Of a stretch of DNA of 62,809 bases, positions 39,299 to 54,104 are shown piece after piece (position 1 is the stretch's first letter; each line of letters begins with the position of its first letter). The notes under the pieces were generated by a model. That model did not search any database and was not told where the DNA came from. It saw only the letters and a program-made list of their open reading frames with translations. Source of the stretch: Actinomycetota bacterium (GTDB taxonomy: Bacteria; Actinomycetota; Acidimicrobiia; Spongiisociales; UBA11373); NCBI GenBank assembly GCA_020444505.1, contig JAHLKU010000001.1, positions 1-62,809 on the forward strand, given 5' to 3'. A program made the position numbers and the translations under genes.

Positions 39299-39548
39299 CC
39301 ACGGCGCCCCGGGCGACGATCGGCGGACCGAGACGGCCCGCCGGCAGGTGAGCAGGGCCGTGGGGCACACCGTGGAGACGACGTCGTTCTTCGGGTCGAT
39401 CATGGCCGGGCTGCTGGTGGGCTGGGTGGCCGACCGCCTCGCAGGCACCGATCCGCTGTTCATCGTGATCGGCATCGTGGCCGGGTTCGGCGTCGGGTTC
39501 TGGAAGATGTGGGTGGACTACACGAAGGCGACCGATGACCGACATTGA
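39291..39548 (+). CDS. AtpZ/AtpI-like small membrane protein
   Basis: 85 aa, two TMs ([18 protein letters not shown]…[18 protein letters not shown]), immediately before the atp operon. Confidence 0.75.
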   Translation: MSDHGAPGDDRRTETARRQVSRAVGHTVETTSFFGSIMAGLLVGWVADRLAGTDPLFIVIGIVAGFGVGFWKMWVDYTKATDDRH

Positions 39549-39933
39549 GCTCGGGATGGCCTGGAAGATCGTCGTGCGGACGGTGTGGGTGGGGCCGGTC
39601 GCGGTGGCGGCCGCGTGGGCCCTGCGGGGGCCGGTCGGAGCGTGGTCGGCGGCCGTCGGCGTGGCGATCGTGGTCGGCAATTTCCTGCTGTCGGGATGGG
39701 TGCTGAGCCGGGCTTTGAGAATCTCGCCGGGCGTCTATCATGCCGCAGCGCTGTTCGGATTCCTGCTCCGGCTCGGCCTCATCGCCGCCGCGATGTTCGC
39801 CGTCGCCGCCGTGGCAGACGTGGACAAGCACGCAATGGGGATTGCGGCCGTGGGGAGCTACCTGGTGTTACTCACGCTGGAGGCGGTCGCCATGACCAAG
39901 AGCACCGAGAGGGAGCCAGAGTGGAGCAACTGA
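39535..39933 (+). CDS. ATP synthase I chain-like protein
   Basis: 132 aa, four hydrophobic segments, between AtpZ-like protein and atpB. Confidence 0.65.
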   Translation: MTDIELGMAWKIVVRTVWVGPVAVAAAWALRGPVGAWSAAVGVAIVVGNFLLSGWVLSRALRISPGVYHAAALFGFLLRLGLIAAAMFAVAAVADVDKHAMGIAAVGSYLVLLTLEAVAMTKSTEREPEWSN

Positions 39934-40739
39934 TACTCGCCAGCGGCGCCTGCGACCCGGCGGCAGACATCATCTGCAAGCCGGAGAACGTGAACGAGTT
40001 GTTCGAGTTCACGCATCCCCTCTTCTCCATCGGCCCCTTCGACTTCACCCGCACCGTCTTCCTCACCTTCCTCGCCATGGTGATCGTGCTGGCCTTCCTC
40101 TACTTCGGCCTGCGCAAGACCAGGGTGGTCCCCTCCCGCTTCGGCGTGCTGGTCGAGTCGGCCGTCGGCTTCGTGCGCGACGACATCGCCAAGGGCGTCA
40201 TCGGGCCCGAGGGCGGCCGGTACGTCCCCTACCTGCTGGCGATGTTCCTGTTCCTGCTGGTGGCCAACCTGTTCGAGGTCACCCCGGGCATCAACTTCCC
40301 CATCACCAGCCGCATGGCCATCCCGGTGTTCCTGTCGCTGCTCACCTGGGTGATCTTCGTGGTGGTCGGGTTCTTCAAGAACGGCTTCCGCTACGTCCTC
40401 GACATCATCTGGCCCAAGTCCGTGCCGATCGGCCTCCGCTGGCTCGTCGGCATCATCGAGCTCGTCTCCACGTTCCTGCTCCGCCCCCTCACGCTGGCCG
40501 TCCGGCTGTTCGCCAACATGGTCGCCGGCCACCTGATGCTGACGCTGCTGCTGGTGTCGGGGTGGGTCTTCATGTCGAGCGTCGGCGACATCGGTGCACG
40601 GTCGATCATCGGCCTGCCCTGGTTCGTCTTCGGCCTCGGCATCTACCTGTTCGAGATCGTCGTCGCCGTGCTGCAGGCGTACATCTTCACGCTGCTGTCG
40701 GCGGTCTACATCCAGTCGTCCGTTCACCCCGAGCACTAG
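39921..40739 (+). CDS. atpB: F0F1 ATP synthase subunit a
   Basis: LRPLTLAVRLFANMVAGHLML (catalytic Arg), FEIVVAVLQAYIFTLLSAVYI; GTG start. Confidence 0.97.
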   Translation: MEQLILASGACDPAADIICKPENVNELFEFTHPLFSIGPFDFTRTVFLTFLAMVIVLAFLYFGLRKTRVVPSRFGVLVESAVGFVRDDIAKGVIGPEGGRYVPYLLAMFLFLLVANLFEVTPGINFPITSRMAIPVFLSLLTWVIFVVVGFFKNGFRYVLDIIWPKSVPIGLRWLVGIIELVSTFLLRPLTLAVRLFANMVAGHLMLTLLLVSGWVFMSSVGDIGARSIIGLPWFVFGLGIYLFEIVVAVLQAYIFTLLSAVYIQSSVHPEH

Positions 40740-40979
<240 letters not shown>

Positions 40980-40991
40980 GGGAGCCCCGAC

Positions 40992-41552
40992 ATGCTGCAA
41001 CTGCTCGTGCCGGCCCTGGTGCTGGCCGCCGAAGAGGCTGCCGAGGAGCCGTCGGGGATCGACCTGCTGATCCCCGAGACCTCGGAGCTGATCGCAGGCA
41101 TCATCGCCTTCGCGATCATCTTCTTCGTCGTCTGGAAGTGGGCCCTGCCCGCCATCAACCGGACGCTGGAAGCCCGCCAGGCGGCCATCACCGGCCAGGT
41201 GGCCGAGGCCGAGAAGACCAAGGCCGAGGCCGAGAGCCTGCTGGAGGACTACAAGCAGCAGCTCTCCGAGGCCCGTTCCAAGGCCGACTCGATCGTGGAC
41301 GAGGCCAAGGCCACCGCCGAGGCGGTGCGGGGCGACATCGTCGCCAAGGCCGAGGCCCACGCCGCCGAGATCACCCAGAAGGCGCGTGCCGAGGCGCAGG
41401 CCGAGAAGGCCCGCGCCGCGGCGTCGATCCGTGACGAGATCAGCGCGCTCTCGGTGGAGATCGCCCAGAAGGCGACCGCCGGGGCGATCGACGCCACGGC
41501 GCACCGCGCGCTCGTGGACCAGTTCCTCCAGGAGCTGGGGGAGATGGAGTAG
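40992..41552 (+). CDS. atpF: F0F1 ATP synthase subunit b
   Basis: N-terminal TM and long coiled coil, position between atpE and atpH. Confidence 0.95.
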   Translation: MLQLLVPALVLAAEEAAEEPSGIDLLIPETSELIAGIIAFAIIFFVVWKWALPAINRTLEARQAAITGQVAEAEKTKAEAESLLEDYKQQLSEARSKADSIVDEAKATAEAVRGDIVAKAEAHAAEITQKARAEAQAEKARAAASIRDEISALSVEIAQKATAGAIDATAHRALVDQFLQELGEME

Positions 41553-42089
41553 ATGGCCTCCGACGACCGCATCGACGGCTACGCCGCTGCGATCCTCGAG
41601 ATCGCCCGCTCGGAGGGCGAGCTGGAGCGGGTCGGGGACGAGCTCTACACGATCGCCCGCGCCTTCGAGTCCTCCGCCGACCTGCGCGACGTCCTCACCG
41701 ACCGGAGGGTGCCGCTCGACCGCAAGCTGGCGGTGCTCGGCGACCTGCTCGAGGGCAAGGCGTCGCCGCTCTCACTGGGGCTCGTGAACTTCGTGGTGAG
41801 CGTCGGCCGCGGCGCCGACCTCCCCGCCATCGCCGACCGGCTGGCCGCCCGGGCGGCGGGCGAGCGGGATGCGGCCATCGCCGAGGTGCGCTCGGCCATC
41901 GAGCTGGACGACGAGACGGTCGCCCGGCTGGCGGCGGCGCTCGGCGAGGCCACCGGGAAGAAGGTGGAGGTCAAGACCGTGGTGGATCCCTCACTCCTTG
42001 GCGGGATCGTCGCCCGGGTGGGCGACACGGTCATCGACGGCTCCCTTCGGCACCGGATCGAACAACTTCGCGACACGTTGAACCAGTAA
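41553..42089 (+). CDS. atpH: F0F1 ATP synthase subunit delta
   Basis: YAAAILEIARSEGELERVGDEL…VDPSLLGGIVARVGDTVIDGSLRHRIEQL. Confidence 0.96.
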   Translation: MASDDRIDGYAAAILEIARSEGELERVGDELYTIARAFESSADLRDVLTDRRVPLDRKLAVLGDLLEGKASPLSLGLVNFVVSVGRGADLPAIADRLAARAAGERDAAIAEVRSAIELDDETVARLAAALGEATGKKVEVKTVVDPSLLGGIVARVGDTVIDGSLRHRIEQLRDTLNQ

Positions 42090-42098
42090 GGCGGATGG

Positions 42099-43613
<1,515 letters not shown>

Positions 43614-43616
43614 CCC

Positions 43617-46293
<2,677 letters not shown>

Positions 46294-46725
46294 ATGACCC
46301 GGCCCGCCCCCGTGGGCGAACCCGACCTCCTGGCACTGCGCGCGTTGCTGCGCGCCGCGGGCCTCCCCGACGACGTGGGAGAGCATCGCGACACGCTGGT
46401 CGCCGTGGCCCGGGACGGCGACGTGGTCGTCGGCGGGGTGGCAGTGGAGATCCACGACGGCCACGGCCTGCTCCGCTCGCTGGTGGTGGACGACGGGTTC
46501 CGGTCGATGGGGATCGGCCGCGGCCTGGTGGCCGCCGCCGAGGCGGCGGCCGGCGCCCGCGGCCTCGACGCGCTCACCCTGCTCACCGAGGGCGCCGCCG
46601 GGTACTTCGAGCCCCTCGGGTACCAGGGGGTGGCGCGGGACGCGGTGCCGGGGCCGCTGCAGGCGTCGAGCGAGTTCGCCGGCCTGTGCCCCGACGATGC
46701 GACGGCGATGACCAAGCCGCTCTGA
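46294..46725 (+). CDS. GNAT acetyltransferase, ArsN2-like
   Basis: LLRSLVVDDGFRSMGIGRGLVAAAEAAAGARGLDALTLLTEGAAGYFEPLGY…SSEFAGLCPDDATAMTK. Confidence 0.78.
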   Translation: MTRPAPVGEPDLLALRALLRAAGLPDDVGEHRDTLVAVARDGDVVVGGVAVEIHDGHGLLRSLVVDDGFRSMGIGRGLVAAAEAAAGARGLDALTLLTEGAAGYFEPLGYQGVARDAVPGPLQASSEFAGLCPDDATAMTKPL

Positions 46726-46751
46726 CGCCGGCCCCGCTAACCTCTGCCGCC

Positions 46752-47594
46752 GTGCCCGGCTTGCTGGCGTTCCACGCCCACCCCGACGACGAGTCGCTCT
46801 CCATGGGCGGCACCCTGGCGCGCTACGCCGACGCCGGCGAGCACGTCGTGGTGGTGACCGCCACCAACGGCGAGGTCGGCGAGATCCACAACCACGACGA
46901 CCCGGAGTCCATCCGGGACCGCCTCGGCGAGGTGCGGCTGGAGGAACTGGCGGCGGCCACCGGGATCCTCGGGGTCGAGAGCGAGCGGCTCGGGTACCGG
47001 GACTCGGGGATGATGGGCACCGCCGACAACGGCAACCCCCGCTGCTTCTGGCAGGCCGACTTCATGGAGGCGGTGGGCCGCCTGGTGGCGGTGATCCGCC
47101 GCCACCGGCCCGAGGTGGTCACGTGCTACGACCCCTACGGCGGCTACGGCCACCCCGATCACATCCAGGTGCACCGGGTGGGGACCGCCGCCTTCTTCGG
47201 GGCGGCCGACATCGGGCGCTTCCCGCCCGGCGGCGGTGAGGAGCCGTGGCAGCCGTCCAAGCTGTACTGGGCCACCTGGCCGCGGGAGCGCTCTCGCCGC
47301 TCCAGGGAGGCCATGCTGGCGATGGGGCGGATCACCCCCGAGGAGGCGGCCCGGGAGCCCGGCCACGGCACCCGCGACGAGGACATCACCACCCGCCTCG
47401 ACGTGAGGGACTGGTTCGACCGCAAGTGGGAGGCGGTGCTGGCCCACCACACCCAGATCGCCGCCGATTCGTGGTTCCGGGCCCTGCCCGAGGAGGTGCG
47501 GCGGGAGGGGTTCGGCATCGAGACCTACCAGATGGTGTTCGACCGGACCGGGTCCGACCCGGCTGCACCGGATCTGTTCTCCGGGCTCAGGTAG
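46752..47594 (+). CDS. PIG-L family deacetylase (MshB/Mca-like)
   Basis: AFHAHPDDESLSMGGTLARYADAG; VVTCYDPYGGYGHPDHIQVHRV; GTG start. Confidence 0.9.
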   Translation: MPGLLAFHAHPDDESLSMGGTLARYADAGEHVVVVTATNGEVGEIHNHDDPESIRDRLGEVRLEELAAATGILGVESERLGYRDSGMMGTADNGNPRCFWQADFMEAVGRLVAVIRRHRPEVVTCYDPYGGYGHPDHIQVHRVGTAAFFGAADIGRFPPGGGEEPWQPSKLYWATWPRERSRRSREAMLAMGRITPEEAAREPGHGTRDEDITTRLDVRDWFDRKWEAVLAHHTQIAADSWFRALPEEVRREGFGIETYQMVFDRTGSDPAAPDLFSGLR

Positions 47595-47598
47595 CGCG

Positions 47599-48408
47599 GT
47601 GGGCCCGGCCGCGGCGCACTGGAAGCGGCACCTCGAAGCCTGGGCCATACCCGCCGACCTGCTCGCCGCCGCCGAGGAGCCTCCGTACGGGTGGCCGCCC
47701 GCCGTCCTCGCCAGGATGCGACGCGAGCGCGACCGGGGGGCGGCAACGCCCACCATCGACATCGTGACCGGCCTCGCCCCCGATGAGGGGACGGTGCTCG
47801 ACGTGGGGGCGGGCACCGGCCGCCTCGCCGTGCCGCTGGCCCGGGCCGGGCACCGGGTGACGGCCGTGGAGCCGGCGGCGACGATGCTGGCCGGGCTGCG
47901 GGAGGGGGCCGCCGGCCTCCCGGTGGAGGTCGTGGAGGGCCGCTGGCCGGAGGCGGCCGGCGTGGTGGGGCGTCACGACGTGGCCGTGTCGGCGCACGTG
48001 GTGTACGACGTGGCCGACCTCGCCCCGTTCCTCGCAGCGCTCGCCGACCGGGCGGCGGCGGTGGTGATCGAGTGCGGCGCCGACCATCCCTGGGCGTCGC
48101 TGGCGCCGCTGTACCGGGCGCTCCACGGCCTGGAGCGCCCCGCCGGGCCCACCGTGGACGACCTGGCGGCCGTGGTCGAGGAGATCACCGGTGCCGCCCC
48201 CGAGGTGGAACGCTGGGAGGCGGCGCGGCCGCTGTGGTTCGCCGACGAGCCCGAGATGCTGGCCTTCTACCGGCGGCGCCTGGTGTTGCCTGCGGACCGC
48301 ACCCCGGAACTGGCGGCGCTGCTGGCGCCCCGGGTGCGGCGGTTCGGCGGCGGCGTGACGCTCGACGACCGGCCGAGGCAGACCGCCACCGTCTGGTGGC
48401 GGGCCTGA
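47599..48408 (+). CDS. Class I SAM-dependent methyltransferase
   Basis: GTVLDVGAGTGRLAVPLARAGHRVTAVEPAATML. Confidence 0.82.
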   Translation: MGPAAAHWKRHLEAWAIPADLLAAAEEPPYGWPPAVLARMRRERDRGAATPTIDIVTGLAPDEGTVLDVGAGTGRLAVPLARAGHRVTAVEPAATMLAGLREGAAGLPVEVVEGRWPEAAGVVGRHDVAVSAHVVYDVADLAPFLAALADRAAAVVIECGADHPWASLAPLYRALHGLERPAGPTVDDLAAVVEEITGAAPEVERWEAARPLWFADEPEMLAFYRRRLVLPADRTPELAALLAPRVRRFGGGVTLDDRPRQTATVWWRA

Positions 48409-48437
48409 GCGGGCGGAGCCTCACTACCCTCCGTGCC

Positions 48438-49175
48438 ATGGACTTCTATGCACGGATCAACATCCTGGGCGGCCGCGCCGTCCGCCTCCCCAAGGGCGAC
48501 GTACGCGACGCCGTCTCGCTCGACGCCGACCCGGTGGCCAGGGCGCAGGGCTGGGTCGCCAAGGGCGCCGATCGCCTGTTCGTGGTCGACCTGGACGCTG
48601 CCGCCTACCGCGACACCAGGAACCGGCCGCTGATCGGCCGGATCGTCGAGGCGGTCGACGTCCCGGTGCACGCCGCCGGGGGCGTGCGCTCCGCCGGCGA
48701 CGTCGCCTGCATGCTCGACCTGGGCGTCGAGCAGGTCGGCATGGGCACCGCCGCGGTCAACAACCAGGTGCAGCTGTGGGACCTGTGCCGGGACAACCCG
48801 GGCCGCATCTTCGTGACCCTCGACGTGCTGCCCGACGAGGAGCTCGCCACCAGGGGATGGATGGCCGGCAGCGGCCGTTACCTGGAGGAGACCCTCATCG
48901 AGCTGTCGTCGGCCGGCGCCGCCGGCTTCCACGTGCAGGCGGCCAACCGCGACGCCCTGGTCGAGCCGACCAACCTGGGCCTGCTGCGGGCGACGCTGGC
49001 GGTGGTGGAGGAGCCGGTGATCGCCTCCGGCGGGGCGCGCGACGTCGCCGACCTCACGTCGCTGCGCGACCTGGTGCACGAAGGGCGCCGCCTGCAGGGC
49101 GTGGTGGTGGGCCGGGAGGTCACCGAGGGCCGGTTCAGCATCGAGGAGGCCAGGGCGCTCCTCGGGGAGGCGTAG
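48438..49175 (+). CDS. HisA/HisF-like (beta/alpha)8 protein with altered catalytic residues
   Basis: ILGGRAVRLPKGD, FVVDLDAAA, AAGGVRSAGDVACMLDLGVEQVGMGTAAV, IFVTLDV; ARINILGG where HisA has AxDLxxG. Confidence 0.78.
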   Translation: MDFYARINILGGRAVRLPKGDVRDAVSLDADPVARAQGWVAKGADRLFVVDLDAAAYRDTRNRPLIGRIVEAVDVPVHAAGGVRSAGDVACMLDLGVEQVGMGTAAVNNQVQLWDLCRDNPGRIFVTLDVLPDEELATRGWMAGSGRYLEETLIELSSAGAAGFHVQAANRDALVEPTNLGLLRATLAVVEEPVIASGGARDVADLTSLRDLVHEGRRLQGVVVGREVTEGRFSIEEARALLGEA

Positions 49176-49178
49176 GCG

Positions 49179-50672
49179 ATGCACATCGGGTTCCTCAACC
49201 CGCAGGGCAACTTCGACCCCGACGACTCCTACTGGACCGAGCACCCCGATTTCGGGGGCCAGCTGGTGTACGTGAAGCAGGTCGCGCTGGCGCTGGGGGA
49301 GATGGGCCACCGGGTGGACATCCTCACCCGCCGGGTGGTGGACGACGACTGGCCGCCGTTCGCCGCCGAAGAGGACGCCTACCCGGGTGCGCCCAACGTG
49401 CGGATCCTGCGGATCTCCGCCGGCGACGACGACCGCTTCCTCCGCAAGGAGGACCTGTGGCCGTACCTGGGGCGCGATTGGGTGCCGGGCATCCTGGCCC
49501 GCTACCGGGCCGAGGGGTCCCTGCCCGACGCCTTCACCGGCCACTACGGCGACGGCGGGCTGGCGGCGGTGCTGCTCCGCGAGGCCGCCGGGGTGCCGTT
49601 CACCTTCACCGCCCACAGCCTCGGCGCCCAGAAGATGGACAAGCTGGGCGCATCGGCCGGGTCCCTGGCTTCCCTCGAGGACCGCTACCACTTCGCCGCC
49701 CGGCTGACGGCGGAACGGCTGGCGATGAACCACTCCGGCGTCGACATCACCAGCACCGGCCAGGAGCGCATGGAGCAGTACGGCCACCGGGCCTACGCCG
49801 GCGCCGTGGACCCGGGTGACGACGCCCGCTTCTCGGTGGTGCCGCCCGGCGTGAATCTGGCGATCTTCGGCATCGACGCCCGGTCGCCACGGGAGGACGA
49901 GGTCCGGCGCACCGTGGACGACCGGCTGGAGCGCGACCTGGCCCCCGGCAGGCGGGGCCTGCCGGTGGTGGTGGCGTCGAGCCGGCTCGACCCGAAGAAG
50001 AACCATCTCACGATCGTGGAGGCCTTCGCCGCCGACGGGGCGCTGCGGGACGCGGCCAACCTGGTGATCCTCACCGGGTCGCTCGACGACCCGCTGCGCA
50101 GCGACGAGGGCGCCTCGCCCGGCGAGCTCGAGGTGCTGGGGCCGATCCGCGACCTGATCGCCTCCTCCGGGCTCGACGGGGCGGTGGCGGCGTTCGCCCT
50201 GCCGGGGCAGGACCGCCTCGCCGCCGCCTACCGCTACCTCGCAGAGCGGCGGTCGGTGTTCTGCCTGACCGCGCTGTACGAGCCGTTCGGCCTCGCTCCC
50301 CTGGAGGCGGCCGCCGCAGGGCTGCCGCTGGTGGTGACCCGCAACGGCGGGCCGTCGGAGAGCCTGGTGGACGGGGCCACCGAGTACGGCGTGCTGGTGG
50401 ACCCGGCCGACCCCGAGGCGGTGGCCGCCGGGCTGCGGCGGGCTCTCGGGGCGGGGTGGGACGCCCTGGCCGAGGCCGGCAGGCAGCGGGTGCTGGATCG
50501 CTACACGTGGGACCGCACCGCCGAGGGCTACCTGGCGGCGATCGGGCGGGCACGCTCGGCGCCGCCGCGCGACCTGCTGCCGATCCCCCCGTGGTTCGGG
50601 GACCCGGACGGCTCGGACCCCTTCGACGCGGCCGACCTGGCCCGGCTCTACGCCCCGCCCTCGCCGGACTGA
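49179..50672 (+). CDS. Sucrose-phosphate-synthase-like GT4 glycosyltransferase
   Basis: MHIGFLNPQGNFDPDDSYWTEHPDFGGQLVYVKQVALAL; SRLDPKKNHLTIVEAF; ALYEPFGLAPLEAAAAGLPLVVTRNGGP. Confidence 0.87.
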   Translation: MHIGFLNPQGNFDPDDSYWTEHPDFGGQLVYVKQVALALGEMGHRVDILTRRVVDDDWPPFAAEEDAYPGAPNVRILRISAGDDDRFLRKEDLWPYLGRDWVPGILARYRAEGSLPDAFTGHYGDGGLAAVLLREAAGVPFTFTAHSLGAQKMDKLGASAGSLASLEDRYHFAARLTAERLAMNHSGVDITSTGQERMEQYGHRAYAGAVDPGDDARFSVVPPGVNLAIFGIDARSPREDEVRRTVDDRLERDLAPGRRGLPVVVASSRLDPKKNHLTIVEAFAADGALRDAANLVILTGSLDDPLRSDEGASPGELEVLGPIRDLIASSGLDGAVAAFALPGQDRLAAAYRYLAERRSVFCLTALYEPFGLAPLEAAAAGLPLVVTRNGGPSESLVDGATEYGVLVDPADPEAVAAGLRRALGAGWDALAEAGRQRVLDRYTWDRTAEGYLAAIGRARSAPPRDLLPIPPWFGDPDGSDPFDAADLARLYAPPSPD

Positions 50673-51019
50673 CGCTTCCGCTCCTCCCGCCGCTCCCGGC
50701 GCTCCAGGCGCGCCTCGGCGGCGAGGGAGGCGATGCGGGTGACCAGGGCGACGATGATGCCGACGCCGATGAGGACGTAGAAGATGGTGAACAGGCGGCC
50801 CCGGAAGGTGTGGGGGGAGAAGTCGCCGTAGCCCACCGTGGTCAGGGTGATCACACAGAAGTAGAAGGCCTGGAAGTACGTCCATCCCTCGACGCGGTGG
50901 AACAGGAACGACCCGCCGACCAGCAGGGTCAGCGACAGCAACATCAGGCTCCGGAAGACCGGGTCCTCCCAGCCGCGGCGGATCGCCTGGCCGAGCCGTT
51001 GGAACACCACGAACAGCAT
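50648..51019 (-). CDS. Two-TM potassium channel family protein
   Basis: FYFCVITLTTVGYGDFSPHT selectivity filter flanked by two TMs. Confidence 0.92.
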   Translation of the reverse strand: MLFVVFQRLGQAIRRGWEDPVFRSLMLLSLTLLVGGSFLFHRVEGWTYFQAFYFCVITLTTVGYGDFSPHTFRGRLFTIFYVLIGVGIIVALVTRIASLAAEARLERRERREERKRQSGEGGA

Positions 51020-51150
51020 CTGGCAACCTCCCTGCGCCAGAGGCTAGGCGCGCCGGGAGGGGTCGGGCCCGGCACGGGGAGATCCCCCGCCGCCGGGGTG
51101 CGGCCGGCGTCCCCGGCCCGCCGCAGCGGGGCAGGCCGGGTGCGGCGGCG

Positions 51151-52157
<1,007 letters not shown>

Positions 52158-52161
<4 letters not shown>

Positions 52162-54083
52162 GACGCGATCAGCTCCATGATCTTGTCGCGGATCTCGGCT
52201 GCCTTGAACGGCTGCCCCTGCACTTTGGAGAGCCGGATACCGTCCAGCAGGTACTCGGCGCGCAGCAGGCGCCACAACTGCCCCCGGTTCAACTCGGGGA
52301 TCAGCACCTTGTCGTAGGACGCCAGCACCTCGCCCAGATTCCTGGGGAACGGGTTGAGGTGGCGGAGGTGGGCCCTGGCGACCTTGCCGCCGCCCGTCCG
52401 CACCATCCGCACCGCGGCGTGGATGGCCGACGAGGTGGACCCCCACCCCAGCACCAGCACGGTGGCGCCGTCGTCGGCGTCCACCTCGACATCGGCGATG
52501 TCGTCGGCGATGCCGGCGATCTTCCGCTCGCGGTAGGCCACCATCAACTCGTGGTTCTCTCCGTCGTACTTGACGCCGCCGGTGCCGTCCTCCTTCTCGA
52601 GGCCGCCCACTCGGTGCTCCAGCCCGGGCGTGCCCGGCACGGCCCACGGTCGGGAGTGCGTGTCGGGGTCCCGCAGGTAGGGGAGGAACCCCTCGGGGGT
52701 GTTCGGCTCGGTCTGGAACGGGACGCTGATGTCGGGCAACGCGTCCAGGTCGGGCACCTGCCACGGCTCTGCGCCGTTGGCGATGTAGCCGTCCGACAGC
52801 AGCAGCACCGGCGTCATGTACTTGAGGGCGATGCGGGCCGCCTCGATGGTGGTCTCGAACGCGTCGGACGGCGACCCGACCGCCAGCACCGGCAGCGGCG
52901 ACTCGCCGTGGCGGCCGTACACCGCCATGAGCAGGTCCGACTGCTCGGTCTTGGTGGGGAGGCCGGTGGACGGCCCGCCGCGCTGCACGTCCACGATCAG
53001 CATCGGCAGTTCCGTCATCAGCGCCAGGCTGATCGTCTCGCTCTTGAGGGCGACGCCGGGGCCCGAGGTGCCGGTGACGCCGAGGTGGCCGGCGAACGCG
53101 GCGCCGAGGGCGGCGCCTGCGGCGGCGATCTCGTCCTCGGCCTGGAAGGTCCGCACCCCGAAGTTCCGGTGCTTGGACAGCTCGTGGAGGATGTCCGACG
53201 CAGGGGTGATCGGGTACGAGGCGTAGAACACCGGCAGCTTGGCGGCGACGCCGGCGGCGACGATGCCCCACGCCACGGCCAGGTTCCCGGTCACGTTGGT
53301 GTAGGTGCCGGGCTCCATGTGGGCCGGCTTCACCTCGTAGGTGTGCCGGAAGATCTCCGTGGTGACGCCCAGGTTGTACCCGGCCTTGAAGGCGTTGACG
53401 TTGGCGGCCAGCACCTGGGGGTCCTTGCCGAACTTGCGCTCGATCCACCCCAGGGTGGGCTCGATGGGCCGGTTGTACATCCAGGCGAGCACCCCGAGGG
53501 CCAGGAAGTTCTTCGAGCGCAGCACGCCCCGGCCCTTGAGGCCGGTCTCCTCGACCGCCTTCTTGGTCAGCTCCTCCATGGGGACCGGCAGCACCGTGTA
53601 CCCGTCGAGCGTGCCGTCCTCGAGCGGGTTGGAGGTGTACCCGGCCTTGGTCCAGCGGCGCTCGGTGAAGGCGTCGGTGTTGACGATGATGGTGCCGGTG
53701 GCCTGCAGGTCGCCCAGGTTGGCCATGAGGGCCGCCGGGTTCATCGCCACCAGGACGTCGGGGTGGTCGCCCGGCGTCAGGATGTCGCGGTCGGCGATGT
53801 GCACCTGGTACGAGGACACGCCGCCCAGGGTGTCGGCGGGGGCGCGGATCTCGGCCGGGTACGACGGGAAGGTGGAGAGGTCGTTGCCGAAGATGGCCGA
53901 CGCCTCGGTGAACCGGGCCCCGGCCAGCTGCATGCCGTCACCGGAGTCACCGGCGAACCGGATGCGCACCGATGCGATCTCCTCGACCTCGGCTTCGTCT
54001 CTCGGGGGTGCTTCCTGGGACACCTCGATGCCTGCCTTGTTGCTCGGGTAGGTGCGCGATCGATGCGCAATGCGAGGCGCCAT
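52158..54083 (-). CDS. korA: 2-oxoacid:acceptor oxidoreductase alpha subunit (fused gamma/alpha)
   Basis: RFAGDSGDGMQLAGARFTEASA; AEDEIAAAGAALGAAFAGHLGVTGTSGPG; overlaps korB start; exact start uncertain. Confidence 0.94.
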
Positions 54084-54104
54084 TGTATGCGGCTCGCCGT
54101 CCCT

